Source: Flavobacteriaceae bacterium
Lineage (GTDB): Bacteria > Bacteroidota > Bacteroidia > Flavobacteriales > Flavobacteriaceae
Direction of reading: 5' to 3'
DNA: 39,326 nucleotides
Assembly (NCBI GenBank): GCA_947457255.1
Contig: CANGUZ010000018.1
Coordinates: forward strand, 1-39,326
The translations under genes were made by a program, and so were the position numbers. The notes under the pieces were generated by a model. The model ran no database searches and was not told where the DNA came from. It saw only the letters and a list, made by a program, of their open reading frames with translations. This document shows, piece after piece, positions 8,766 to 18,700 of this stretch. Each line of letters starts with the position of its first letter. Positions within the stretch are counted from its first letter, which is position 1.

Positions 8766-11162
8766 ATGATTACAAATACCGAATTAGAATACAAAGGAGA
8801 TTTATTTCCTTCAAAAATAGTAGAATTTAAAAAAGAAGGAGATAGTGTTTATTTTTATACTGATAATAATGTTATTTTAAAAGTTACCGTTCTACGTGAT
8901 AGTCTTATCCGTTTTAGATATACTACAAAAGGGTATTTCAGCAAAGATTTTTCATATGCAATAGATAAAAAACAGTCACATGGTTACAATTTTTTAGAGG
9001 TTACTGAAGAAAAAACATTCTATTCTATTCAAACAAATAAGGTTATTTGTAAAATTGAAAAAGAAGATTTAAGAATTGTAATTACAGATTTAAATGGATA
9101 TGCCATATTAGAAGATGAAAAAGGCTTTCATTGGGAAGAAAGTTATCATTTTGGTGGAAACATTGTTAAGATGAGCAAAGCATCTAAAGATGGAGAAAGT
9201 TTTTATGGTCTAGGAGATAAAGCATCCCAAATGAATCTGAAAGGGAAAAGAGTTGAAAATTTCGCTACCGATCAATATGCTTTTCATAAAGATCAAGAGC
9301 CATTATACAAAGTTGTTCCTTTTTACATTGGTTTGCAAAATAATCATTCATACGGTGTTTTCTTTGACAATACATTTAAATCTACATTTGATTTTTGCCA
9401 CGAAAGAAGGAATGTAACCAGTTTTTGGGCAGAAGGTGGCGAGATGAATTATTATTTTATTTATGGTCCACAAATGCAAGATGTTGTTACGACGTACACT
9501 CATTTAACAGGAAAACCAGAATTACCACCACTTTGGGCGTTAGGATATCATCAATGCAAATGGAGTTATTTTCCAGAAAGTAAAGTAAAAGAGGTAACCA
9601 CTAAATTTAGAGAATTAAAAATTCCTTGCGATGCCATTTATCTAGATATTGATTACATGGAAGGTTTTCGATGTTTTACTTGGAATAAAGAATATTTTCC
9701 AGACCCAAAGAAAATGGTTGCCGAATTAGCAGAAGACGGTTTTAAAACAATTGTTATTATAGACCCGGGAATAAAAATTGACAAGGATTATTGGGTGTAT
9801 AAAGAAGCTTTAGAAAAAGATTATTTTTGTAAAAGAGCTGACGGTCCTTATATGAAAGGGAAAGTATGGCCTGGAGAATGTAATTTTCCAGATTATACCA
9901 ATCCAGAAGTTAGAGAATGGTGGGCAAATTTATTTAAAGAATTAATTTCAGATATAGGAGTTAAAGGGGTATGGAATGATATGAATGAACCAGCTGTTAT
10001 GGATGTTCCAGGAAAAACATTCCCAATGGATGTTCGTCATGATTATGATGGAAATCCTTGTAGTCATAGAAAAGCACATAATATTTACGGTACACAAATG
10101 GCTCGTGCGACCTATCATGGTGTAAAAAGATTTGCGCATCCAAAAAGACCATTTGTTATTACAAGATCTGCTTATTCTGGAGCTCAGCGTTATACTTCCT
10201 CATGGACGGGTGATAATGTTGCCACTTGGGAACATTTATGGATAGCCAATATTCAAGCACAAAGAATGTCAATTTCTGGAATGGGGTTTACAGGTTCTGA
10301 TATTGGAGGTTTTGCTGAACAACCTACAGGTGAATTGTATGCCCGTTGGATACAATTAGGGGTTTTTCATCCTTTTTGCAGAACACACTCTTCAGGCGAT
10401 CACGGTGATCAAGAACCTTGGTCATTTGATGAAGAAGTAATAAATATTACAAGAAAGTTTGTTGAATTGCGCTATCAATTGCTTCCCTATTTATACACTA
10501 TGTTTTGGGAATATATTAATGATGGAGTTCCAATGTTAAAACCCTTAGTATATTTTGACCAAGCTGATCATCATACACAGTATAGAAATGACGAGTTTAT
10601 TTTTGGAAATCAAATTTTAGTATGTCCTATATTAGAACCAAACGCAATGGGTAGACGTATGTATTTACCATCCGGAAATTGGTATAATTATTGGACAAAT
10701 GAATTAGTTGCAGGGAAAAGAGAGTTATGGGTACAAACTGATTTTGATCAAATACCAATTTTTGTTAAGGAAGGTGCTATTATTCCAAAATATCCAATTC
10801 AGCAATATGTAGGAGAATTAGAGTTTGAAGAAATTACCCTAGATGTTTATTTTAAAAATGGAAAAGAAAAATCGGTACTCTACGAAGACGCTCAAGATGG
10901 GTACGATTATAATAAAGGACGATTTAGTTTAGCTACATTTAATTTAACAGGTAAAGATAACGAGTTAATTATTAAGCATCATAAAGAAGGTAAGTTTGAT
11001 ACTAATTACACTAATTTTAAAATTAATTTTTATGGTTTACCATTTAAGATTAAGAAAATATTGATTGATAAAGAGCAAATCACCATTAGTAAAGCATCAT
11101 TCGCTAGTAATAGTTTAATAGTAAATAAAGATTTTACTGAGATACATATAATTGGAATATAA
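8766..11162 (+). CDS. Alpha-glucosidase, glycoside hydrolase family 31
   Basis: This 798-residue GH31 enzyme probably hydrolyses terminal alpha-linked glucose from oligosaccharides. An N-terminal beta-sandwich (about 1-245) leads into the barrel. Hallmarks are the nucleophile motif GVWNDMNEP (D405), the acid/base in SWTGDN (D483), and the GGF and RTHSSGDHGDQEPW segments. There is no signal peptide, so it should act in the cytoplasm, perhaps on imported oligosaccharides or on glycogen breakdown products. A 257-bp gap after glgB, with a -7-like TAAGTTTG at 8708-8715, suggests it may have its own promoter, though no -33 TTG is placed well. A weak hairpin followed by six T (8729-8748) just before the gene could attenuate transcription. 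Substrate linkage (maltose, isomaltose or other) cannot be decided from motifs. Confidence 0.92.
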   Translation: MITNTELEYKGDLFPSKIVEFKKEGDSVYFYTDNNVILKVTVLRDSLIRFRYTTKGYFSKDFSYAIDKKQSHGYNFLEVTEEKTFYSIQTNKVICKIEKEDLRIVITDLNGYAILEDEKGFHWEESYHFGGNIVKMSKASKDGESFYGLGDKASQMNLKGKRVENFATDQYAFHKDQEPLYKVVPFYIGLQNNHSYGVFFDNTFKSTFDFCHERRNVTSFWAEGGEMNYYFIYGPQMQDVVTTYTHLTGKPELPPLWALGYHQCKWSYFPESKVKEVTTKFRELKIPCDAIYLDIDYMEGFRCFTWNKEYFPDPKKMVAELAEDGFKTIVIIDPGIKIDKDYWVYKEALEKDYFCKRADGPYMKGKVWPGECNFPDYTNPEVREWWANLFKELISDIGVKGVWNDMNEPAVMDVPGKTFPMDVRHDYDGNPCSHRKAHNIYGTQMARATYHGVKRFAHPKRPFVITRSAYSGAQRYTSSWTGDNVATWEHLWIANIQAQRMSISGMGFTGSDIGGFAEQPTGELYARWIQLGVFHPFCRTHSSGDHGDQEPWSFDEEVINITRKFVELRYQLLPYLYTMFWEYINDGVPMLKPLVYFDQADHHTQYRNDEFIFGNQILVCPILEPNAMGRRMYLPSGNWYNYWTNELVAGKRELWVQTDFDQIPIFVKEGAIIPKYPIQQYVGELEFEEITLDVYFKNGKEKSVLYEDAQDGYDYNKGRFSLATFNLTGKDNELIIKHHKEGKFDTNYTNFKINFYGLPFKIKKILIDKEQITISKASFASNSLIVNKDFTEIHIIGI

Positions 11163-11251
11163 TATCTTAAAAATTTGAAAGAATTTGATATTTTATTACA
11201 ACTTTAATTTTTGAAACAGTTGTATTTTTGTTTGAATTTTAATAAATAGAT

Positions 11252-12064
11252 ATGAAAAAATATATAATTATAATTGGCATTGTTGGATTGACTTTTTCCT
11301 GTTCTAAAAATCCTTTTACTGGAAAAAAGAACCTTAATTTTGTTTCAAACTCTCAATTATTTCCATCAGCATTTCAACAATATTCTACTTTTTTGAATGA
11401 AAATAAAGTAATAACAGCTAGTCCAGATGCAAAAAGAGTAGAGAACGTTGGAATGAAAATAAAAGCCGCTGCCGAAAAATACCTCAATGCAAATGGTCAT
11501 GCGGGCTATTTAAACGATTACAAGTGGGAATATAAATTAGTAGAAAGTAAAGATGTTAATGCTTGGTGTATGCCAGGTGGTAAAATTGTTGTGTATACAG
11601 GAATTCTTCCTATTACCAAAGATGAAGCTGGTTTAGCCACAGTTATGGGGCATGAAGTGTCTCATGCATTAGCCAATCATGGTGCACAGCGAATGAGCGC
11701 TGCCCAATTACAACAAATAGGTGCAGTTGGGGTTGCTGTGGCTACAGGCGGTCAGAGCGCAGAAAAGCAACAAATGTGGATGCAGGCTTATGGTTTGGGT
11801 TCTCAATTTGGAGGAATGCTTCCATTTAGTAGAAGTCACGAAACCGAAGCAGATATGATAGGTTTAACACTAATGGCAATTGCAGGTTATAATCCAGACA
11901 CGGCTATCGGGTTTTGGGAAAGAATGTCAGCTAATTCTGGCGGTGGTGCACCACCAGAATTTATGAGTACTCATCCTTCAGATGCTACTCGAATTGCTAA
12001 AATAAAAAGCTTAATTCCGCAAGCAAAAGCCGAAGCTGCTAAATTTGGAGTTGTATTTAAATAA
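11252..12064 (+). CDS. M48-family zinc metalloprotease, lipoprotein
   Basis: The N-terminus is a lipoprotein signal: a hydrophobic stretch and lipobox LTFSC place the lipidated cysteine at C17, so the mature protein is membrane-anchored in the periplasm. The peptidase domain has the zinc motif HEVSHALANHG (H134, E135, H138) and the third ligand in HETEADMIG (E199), the arrangement of M48C enzymes such as BepA and LoiP, which act in outer-membrane protein quality control. The length of 270 residues fits a single-domain member without TPR repeats. It stands alone, with a -7-like element TATTTTTG at 11223-11230 whose -33 partner is poor, and ends at a strong terminator. Family certain, substrate unknown. 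Confidence 0.93.
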   Translation: MKKYIIIIGIVGLTFSCSKNPFTGKKNLNFVSNSQLFPSAFQQYSTFLNENKVITASPDAKRVENVGMKIKAAAEKYLNANGHAGYLNDYKWEYKLVESKDVNAWCMPGGKIVVYTGILPITKDEAGLATVMGHEVSHALANHGAQRMSAAQLQQIGAVGVAVATGGQSAEKQQMWMQAYGLGSQFGGMLPFSRSHETEADMIGLTLMAIAGYNPDTAIGFWERMSANSGGGAPPEFMSTHPSDATRIAKIKSLIPQAKAEAAKFGVVFK

Positions 12065-12082
12065 TCATATTAAGAAGTTGTG

Positions 12083-12120
12083 AAAAAGCCGTCTCGATTT
12101 GAAAAACGAGACGGCTTTTT
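12083..12120. terminator. Bidirectional terminator between the M48 and AI-2E permease genes
   Basis: A perfect 14-bp stem (12083-12096 with 12107-12120) has a GC-rich core (GCCGTCTCG), five A on its left edge and five T on its right edge. It can therefore terminate both the rightward M48 gene and the leftward tsaD operon. Confidence 0.93.
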
Positions 12121-12162
12121 TATAGGCGTAAAATTAAAATATCTTTAATCCAAAAAAATCAG

Positions 12163-13251
12163 TTATATATTTTTTGTTAACAATCGCACTATTTTATTTT
12201 CAGGAAAAAACTCTTTAGCAATTACTTTAAGAATAGTAAATGTAGGAACAGCTATTATCATTCCAACTATTCCGAATAAAAAACCTGCAATTAAAATCAC
12301 TAGAAATATTTCTAAAGGATGAGAACTTACACTTTTAGAAAAGATTAAAGGTTGTGAAACATTATTATCAATAATTTGAACAACCCAAAATCCTATCAGT
12401 ATATAAATTGTTAATGGTAAAACTTGTGTCTGAAAATCGCTTCCAAAACTGCTCATCATTGTTAAAATTGCAGCTAAAACAGATGCAATTAAAGGACCAA
12501 TATAGGGTATGATATTTAAAATGGCACATAAAAAAGCAATAACAATTGCATTTTCAATTCCAAAAAACAATAACACTATAGCATAGAGAATAAAAACAAT
12601 AAATAGTTGAAGTAAAAGGCCAATAAAGTATCGAGATAATAAATGGTTTATTTTTTCAAACGAATTTAGAATTTGACTTTCATGATTATCCGGAATTAAC
12701 TGTTTCAATCCATCAACCATTAATTGTTTGTCTTTAAGAAAAAAGAAAGTAATAAATAGAATAGATGCTATTCCCATCCCAAAACTACTAAGAATACCAA
12801 TCAATGAATTTAAAAAATTTGGAATAAATTCTAAGTTAAATTTAGAAATCACATTTCCCTCTTTTATGATTTTTGTAGCATCGATGTTATGACTTTCAAG
12901 AAAAACAGTAATTTGGTGTAGTAATTGAAGACTATTTTTTTCTATTTCGGTAATGTTTAAAAGTGCTAGATTTTCGCCTTGGTCAATAATTAGTGGAATA
13001 AAAAGCATAATTATTCCCGTAATAATTAATATAAAAAACAGTAAAGTAGTTATAGTAGCAAAAATGTGTTTGAATTTTAATCTTCGCTTTAAAAAATCTA
13101 AAATAGGATTTCCAATTAATGTGAATACCAAAGAAACAACTAGATAAATAATTACGGACTGAATTTTATAAAATAAAAACAAAACTAAAATAGTTGCGAC
13201 AACTACAATCAAAGCTCTTAAAATACCACTAGCAATAATTTTTGAGTTCAT
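12163..13251 (-). CDS. AI-2E family transporter (PerM-type membrane protein)
   Basis: This 362-residue integral membrane protein has about eight hydrophobic helices: two to three in the first 95 residues, then a soluble loop (about 90-150), then a cluster from about 150 to 350. The signature NIIPYIGP lies at about 246-253 and FFFLKDK near 170, both typical of the family (PF01594). Members export small molecules or ions; the quorum-signal name comes from E. coli TqsA and should not be taken as the function here. It is the last gene of the tsaD-rsmE-DUF4159 run, 13 bp after the DUF4159 gene, and its transcript would end at the terminator at 12083-12120. Family confident, transported substrate unknown. 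Confidence 0.9.
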   Translation of the reverse strand: MNSKIIASGILRALIVVVATILVLFLFYKIQSVIIYLVVSLVFTLIGNPILDFLKRRLKFKHIFATITTLLFFILIITGIIMLFIPLIIDQGENLALLNITEIEKNSLQLLHQITVFLESHNIDATKIIKEGNVISKFNLEFIPNFLNSLIGILSSFGMGIASILFITFFFLKDKQLMVDGLKQLIPDNHESQILNSFEKINHLLSRYFIGLLLQLFIVFILYAIVLLFFGIENAIVIAFLCAILNIIPYIGPLIASVLAAILTMMSSFGSDFQTQVLPLTIYILIGFWVVQIIDNNVSQPLIFSKSVSSHPLEIFLVILIAGFLFGIVGMIIAVPTFTILKVIAKEFFPENKIVRLLTKNI

Positions 13252-13264
13252 AATTAATTGTTTA

Positions 13265-13906
13265 TTAGTTATTAAATATATAATTTATAATATTCGCCCC
13301 CATTTTTAATGCTTTTAGCCTAACATTTGCAGGGTCATTATGAACTTCAGCATCTTCCCATCCATCCCCTAAATCGGTCTCAAAAGTATACAGCAACACC
13401 AATCGATTCTCAAAAAAAATTCCAAAAGCTTGTGGACGATTCCCTTCATGTTCATGAATTTTTGGAATCCCTGAAGAAAAAGAATACGGTTTTTGAAAAA
13501 CAGGATGATTTGAAGGGATTTCCATAAGCGAAAGATTAGGGAATATTTTTTTTATTTCTTTCCTTATGAATTCATCCATTCCATAATTATCATCAATATG
13601 TAAAAAACCACCCGAGGTCATATAATTTCTTAAATTTATAATATCTGAATCGCTAAAAACAACGTTTCCGTGACCTGTCATGTGTATAAAAGGATAGGAA
13701 AATAAGTCTGGACTACTTGGCTCTACTAATCCTGGTTTTAATTTAATTTTAGTATTGATATTTTGATTGCAGAATTTAATTAAGTTCGGTAACGAAGTTG
13801 GATTTGCATACCAGTCGCCACCACCATTATATTTTAGCAAAGCAATTTCTTGCGAATAGGTGATAGTTGTAATTGAGAGTAGTAATAAATAATAAACTTT
13901 TTTCAT
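13265..13906 (-). CDS. Exported DUF4159-domain protein
   Basis: A 213-residue protein with a Sec signal peptide (MKKVYYLLLLSITTITYSQ, cleavage probably after residue 18 or 19). The mature part matches DUF4159 as I know it: an early YNGGGDWYAN, then FSYPFIHMTGHGNVVFS, then GGFLHIDDNYGMD, and YTFETDLGDGWEDAEVHNDP near the end. The fold is thought to resemble glutamine amidotransferases, but no clear catalytic triad is evident, so an enzyme activity should not be assumed. It is translated 3 bp after rsmE and is probably periplasmic. The tsaD-rsmE-DUF4159-permease order recurs in related genomes by my recollection, which suggests conserved co-expression rather than a shared pathway. Confidence 0.82.
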   Translation of the reverse strand: MKKVYYLLLLSITTITYSQEIALLKYNGGGDWYANPTSLPNLIKFCNQNINTKIKLKPGLVEPSSPDLFSYPFIHMTGHGNVVFSDSDIINLRNYMTSGGFLHIDDNYGMDEFIRKEIKKIFPNLSLMEIPSNHPVFQKPYSFSSGIPKIHEHEGNRPQAFGIFFENRLVLLYTFETDLGDGWEDAEVHNDPANVRLKALKMGANIINYIFNN

Positions 13907-13909
13907 TTT

Positions 13910-14617
13910 TTATAATTCATTAACAAAAGCAACACTATGACATGCAACAATAGCGGCGGTTTCAGTTCGTAATCTAGTGTTTCCTAAAGATACAGGAATA
14001 TAATTGTGTTCTAAAGCCAATTGTATTTCTTTTTCAGAAAAATCGCCTTCAGGACCTATTAAAAAAGTTGCATTTTCATTTGGTTTCAAAACTTCTTTTA
14101 GTAATTTTTTGTTAGTTTCTTCGCAATGTGCAATATATAATTGGTCTTTATTTTTAATTTTTATAAAGTCTTTAAACAAAATTGGCTCATTCAATTTTGG
14201 TAAATGCAATTGATTCGATTGCTTCATTGCCGATTGAATAATTTTATCAAAACGATCAGTTTTTATTATTTTTCTTTCAGAATGGTCGCAGATAATAGGA
14301 GTAATTTCAGTAATTCCTATTTCAGTTGCTTTTTCTAAAAACCATTCGTATCGATCGTTCATTTTTGTTGGAGCTACTGCTAAATGCAAATGATATTTTG
14401 GAGTTGGAGCCTTTTCAACAGAAACAATTTTAACGGTACATTTTGTATCAGATGCTAAAGTAATTTCAGTTTTAAATAAATATCCTAATCCATTAGTTAC
14501 AAATAATATATCTGTATCTTTTTTACGTAATACTTTAATAATATGTTTACTTTCTTCTCGGTCAAAAGAAAAGAATTTAGAGGACTCGTTAATGGCTGGA
14601 TTATAAAATAATTGCAT
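13910..14617 (-). CDS. rsmE: 16S rRNA (uracil-1498-N3)-methyltransferase
   Basis: RsmE methylates N3 of U1498 in 16S rRNA using S-adenosylmethionine. The 235-residue length is normal. An N-terminal PUA-like domain (about 1-70, including REESKHIIKVLRKK) is followed by a SPOUT methyltransferase domain. Knot motifs are clear: LIGPEGDFSEKEI (GPEGD at 188-192) and LGNTRLRTETAAI near the C-terminus, which bind the cofactor. The segment KATEIGITEITP is also typical. It starts 1 bp after the tsaD stop codon, so the two are surely co-transcribed and probably translationally coupled. Confidence 0.96.
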   Translation of the reverse strand: MQLFYNPAINESSKFFSFDREESKHIIKVLRKKDTDILFVTNGLGYLFKTEITLASDTKCTVKIVSVEKAPTPKYHLHLAVAPTKMNDRYEWFLEKATEIGITEITPIICDHSERKIIKTDRFDKIIQSAMKQSNQLHLPKLNEPILFKDFIKIKNKDQLYIAHCEETNKKLLKEVLKPNENATFLIGPEGDFSEKEIQLALEHNYIPVSLGNTRLRTETAAIVACHSVAFVNEL

Positions 14618-14618
14618 A

Positions 14619-15641
14619 TTAAAATAATATTCTTGCTTTCGAAACTACATCAGAAGTTTCAAATTTCCCTAATAAAAACTTTTGATAACCTACAATTCCA
14701 ATCATTGCAGCATTATCTGTTGTGTATTCAAATTTTGGAATATAGGTCTTCCATCCGAATTTTAGTTCAGCTTCTTTCAATGTTTTCCTAATTCCTGAAT
14801 TAGCCGAAACACCACCTCCAATTGCAATTTGTTTAATTCCAGTTACTGCAACCGCTAATTGTAATTTATCCATTAAAATTTCAATAATGGTATGTTGAAT
14901 TGAAGCACAAATATCATTTAAATTTTCTTCAATAAAACTTGGGTTTTCAATGGTCTTCTTTTGAATAAAATACAAAATCGCCGTTTTCAATCCTGAAAAA
15001 CTAAAATCTAAATCAGGAACTTTGGGTTTTGTAAAAGTAAAGGCTTTAGGATTTCCTAATTGAGCATATTTATCTACTAAAGGTCCGCCAGGATAGGGTA
15101 ATCCTAGTATTTTAGCACTTTTATCGAAAGCTTCTCCAACAGCATCATCCGTTGTTTCTCCAATAATCTCCATATCGAAAAAAGAATTGACTTTTATAAT
15201 TTGTGTATGTCCGCCGGAAATTGTTAATGCAATAAACGGAAAAGTAGGTTTGTCATATCCTGCTTCATCTATAAAATGTGCTAAAACATGAGCTTGCATA
15301 TGATTGACAGCAATTAATGGAATATTTAAAGCTAATGCCAATGATTTAGCAAACGAACTACCAACAAGTAAGGAGCCCATAAGTCCAGGTCCTTGCGTAA
15401 ATGCAATTGCTGAAAGTTGCTCTTTGCTAATATTTGCATTCTTTAAAGCAGCATTAATTACAGGTACAATATTTTGTTGATGTGCACGCGATGCTAACTC
15501 CGGGACAACACCTCCGTATTGATTGTGAATGAGCTGATTGGCTACAACATTTGACAATACTTTATCGTTTTGCAATACGGCAGTAGCGGTGTCATCACAA
15601 GAACTTTCAATTGCTAGTATAAAAACATCTTCCTGTTGCAT
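14619..15641 (-). CDS. tsaD: tRNA N6-threonylcarbamoyladenosine transferase subunit
   Basis: TsaD transfers threonylcarbamoyl to A37 of ANN-decoding tRNAs, working with TsaB and TsaE. The 340-residue length is standard. Motifs include the N-terminal LAIESSCDDTA, the metal-binding pair in NHMQAHVLAHF (H114 and H118), SGGHTQI at 142-148, and GGGVSANSG in the C-terminal lobe. It leads a four-gene minus-strand run (tsaD, rsmE, DUF4159, AI-2E permease) with gaps of 1-13 bp and is divergent from tamB. No consensus promoter is obvious upstream. The first ATG gives the canonical N-terminus. Confidence 0.97.
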   Translation of the reverse strand: MQQEDVFILAIESSCDDTATAVLQNDKVLSNVVANQLIHNQYGGVVPELASRAHQQNIVPVINAALKNANISKEQLSAIAFTQGPGLMGSLLVGSSFAKSLALALNIPLIAVNHMQAHVLAHFIDEAGYDKPTFPFIALTISGGHTQIIKVNSFFDMEIIGETTDDAVGEAFDKSAKILGLPYPGGPLVDKYAQLGNPKAFTFTKPKVPDLDFSFSGLKTAILYFIQKKTIENPSFIEENLNDICASIQHTIIEILMDKLQLAVAVTGIKQIAIGGGVSANSGIRKTLKEAELKFGWKTYIPKFEYTTDNAAMIGIVGYQKFLLGKFETSDVVSKARILF

Positions 15642-15790
15642 AAAAGAGCACGATTTTTGATTTATATTTGATAAACCGATATAAAATTTTATTTTTACAG
15701 CGAAGCCAAAATTAAAGATTTTTTATCAAAAGGCTTCTACTTTCCTTATCAATATTGAAATTTCAGGAATAAATTTAAAAAACAACAAGA

Positions 15791-18700
15791 ATTAAAAGAT
15801 TTAAAAAAATAGTATTTCGTTCTCTTCTACTACTAGTTCTACTTTTGTTAGGAATTGGTATTGCATTAACACTACCTTTTGTTCAAACTAAGATTGCACA
15901 ATATGCCACAGCTGAAATAAATAAAAGCTATAAAACAAATATAAATATAGAACAAATTAGCATTACCATTTTCGGTGGAGTTAAGTTAAAAAAAATACTC
16001 ATTTTTGATCATCATAAAGATACATTAATTTTTACTAAAAGAATAAACACCAATATATTAGACTTTAAAAAGCTAACTTCTGGCGATTTGCATTTTGGAG
16101 ATATTAGATTAGATGGTTTAACCTTGAACATGAAGACCTATAAAGGGGAACATGAAACCAATCTCGATAAATTTATTGTATCTTTTGATTCAGGGAAGCC
16201 ATCAAAAAAGAAATTTTTGCTAACTGCGAATAATGCATTTATAACAAATAGCAGGTTTATTCTTATTGATGAAAATAGGAAAGTACCTAAAGATGTCGAT
16301 TTTACAAATCTGAACGCCATCATTAACAATTTTAAAATTTATGGTCCGGATGTTTCTACAGTTATTGAGAAAATGTCATTTCAAGATCATAGAGGTTTAT
16401 ATGTTAAAAACCTTTCGGCTCAATTTTTATATACTAAAACAAATATTTTACTAGATAATTTAGACGTTGTTACCAATCATTCTTTATTAAAAGGAAACGT
16501 TCGACTAAATTATATTAGAGAAGATTTTCATGATTTTAATAATAAAGTACGTTTTGTTATGGATATTGATCAAGCTTCTTTATCTACAAATGATATCCAT
16601 TATTTTTATAAAGAAATAGGCAAAGATCAATTTTTTACTTTTAAAACAATCTTAACGGGTACTCTAAATGATATTTATGCTAGAAAGTTAAATTTAATTG
16701 ATGGGAAAAAATCTCAAATTATTGGAAATGTAAATTTCAAAAATCTTTTCGGAAAAAATGGCCAGCTATTTTACATGAAAGGTAGTTTTGATAAAGTATC
16801 TTCAAATTATGAAAACCTTGTTGCCTTATTACCTAATATTTTAGGAAAAAAATTACCTTCAAGTTTAAAAAAAATTGGACAATTTAATTTAAAAGGAAAA
16901 TCCGAAATAACAACCACCTACATCAATGCCGATTTTTACATGACAACAGCTTTAGGCAACATTAAGTCAAAGTTGATAATGAACAACATAAACAACATTG
17001 ATAATGCGACTTATTCTGGAAATATAATCTTAGAAAAATTTAATATAGGTTCATTTCTTAATAAAAAAGATTTAGGCAAAGTATCTTTAAACCTAGATGT
17101 TGATGGAAAAGGGTTTAAACAAAAATATTTAAATACCACTTTTTCAGGAGATGTTTTTAATATGGAATACAAAGGCTATAATTATTCTAAAATTATTGTA
17201 GACGGAAATTTTAAAGACCCAATTTTTAAAGGTAAAGTTTTTATAAACGACCCAAATTTGTTTATGGATTTTGATGGATTAGTCAATTTAGGGAAAAAGG
17301 ATATTGAATATAATTTTCATACTAAAATTGATTATGCTAATTTAAAAAACCTAAAATTAGTAACTAAAGACACCATTTCTGTTTTTAAAGGAGACATCAA
17401 AATGAATGTTTCTGGAAACGATTTAGATAATTTAGTTGGAGATATAAATATCAATGAAACATCTTATCAAAACAATAAAGACACCTACTATTTTGATGAT
17501 TTCACTATAAATTCTAGTTTCGATTCTGATTTGCTGAGAACCATAACTATTAATTCGCCTGATATTATAGAGGGAAAAGTAGTAGGAAAATTCAAAGTCA
17601 ATCAGCTAAAAAAAATGCTCGAGAATTCATTCGGAAGTCTTTATGCAAATTACAATCCAAACAAAATCATAAAAGGACAATTCCTGAAATTCGATTTTGC
17701 CATTTATAATAAAATTATTGAAGTGTTTTACCCCGGAATTAACATTGGAAAAAACACAGTTTTTAAAGGAAATATCAATTCAAATAATGATGAGTTTAAA
17801 CTGAATTTTAATTCGCCAGAAATTGATGCTTACTCCAACTCATTTCATAATTTAGCTATAAAAATAGACAATAAAAACCCATTATATAATACGTATATCC
17901 AACTTGATAGTATAAAAACAAAATATTATAAAGTAAATGATTTTAGTTTAATAAATGTAACTACCAAAGATACATTGTTTCTTCGGTCAGAGTTTAAAGG
18001 TGGTAATGCATCTCAAGATTATTACAATTTAAATTTATACCATACTATAAATAAAGAAGGAAAGAGTGTTGTAGGAATTAAAAAATCAGAACTCAAGTTT
18101 AAAGATTATTTATGGTTTTTAAATGAGAATGAAGATATAAAAAACAAGATAGTTTTTGATAAAGCACTCAAGAATTTTTCAATCGAAGATGTTGTGATGT
18201 CTCATGAAAATCAAAAAATAGAATTGATGGGTCAATTAAAAGATTTGGCCTATAAAGATTTGAAATTAGATTTTGAGAATGTTGAGATAAATAAAATTTT
18301 ACCAACTGTCGAAAAGTTTAAGCTAGACGGAAGTTTAAACGGAAGCGTAAGTCTAAAACAATTAAATACTATATATCAACCTACATCATCCATACGGATT
18401 GATGATTTTAGCATAAACAATATTGCCTTAGGAAGTCTCAATTTAGATATTGAAGGTGATGATAGTTTCAAAAAATTCAATCTTAATTCCGTTTTAGAAA
18501 ACGAAAATGTAGAATCCTTTTCAGCTAATGGTGAAATAGAGATTGTAAATAATACGACGAGTTTAGATTTAGATTTAAATTTAGAAAGTTTTAATTTAGG
18601 AATATTAAGTCCTTTAGGTGGAGAAGTTATTTCAAATATAAGAGGTTTTGCTTCTGGTAAATCGAACATTCGAGGCGAAATAAATGATTTAGATATAAAT

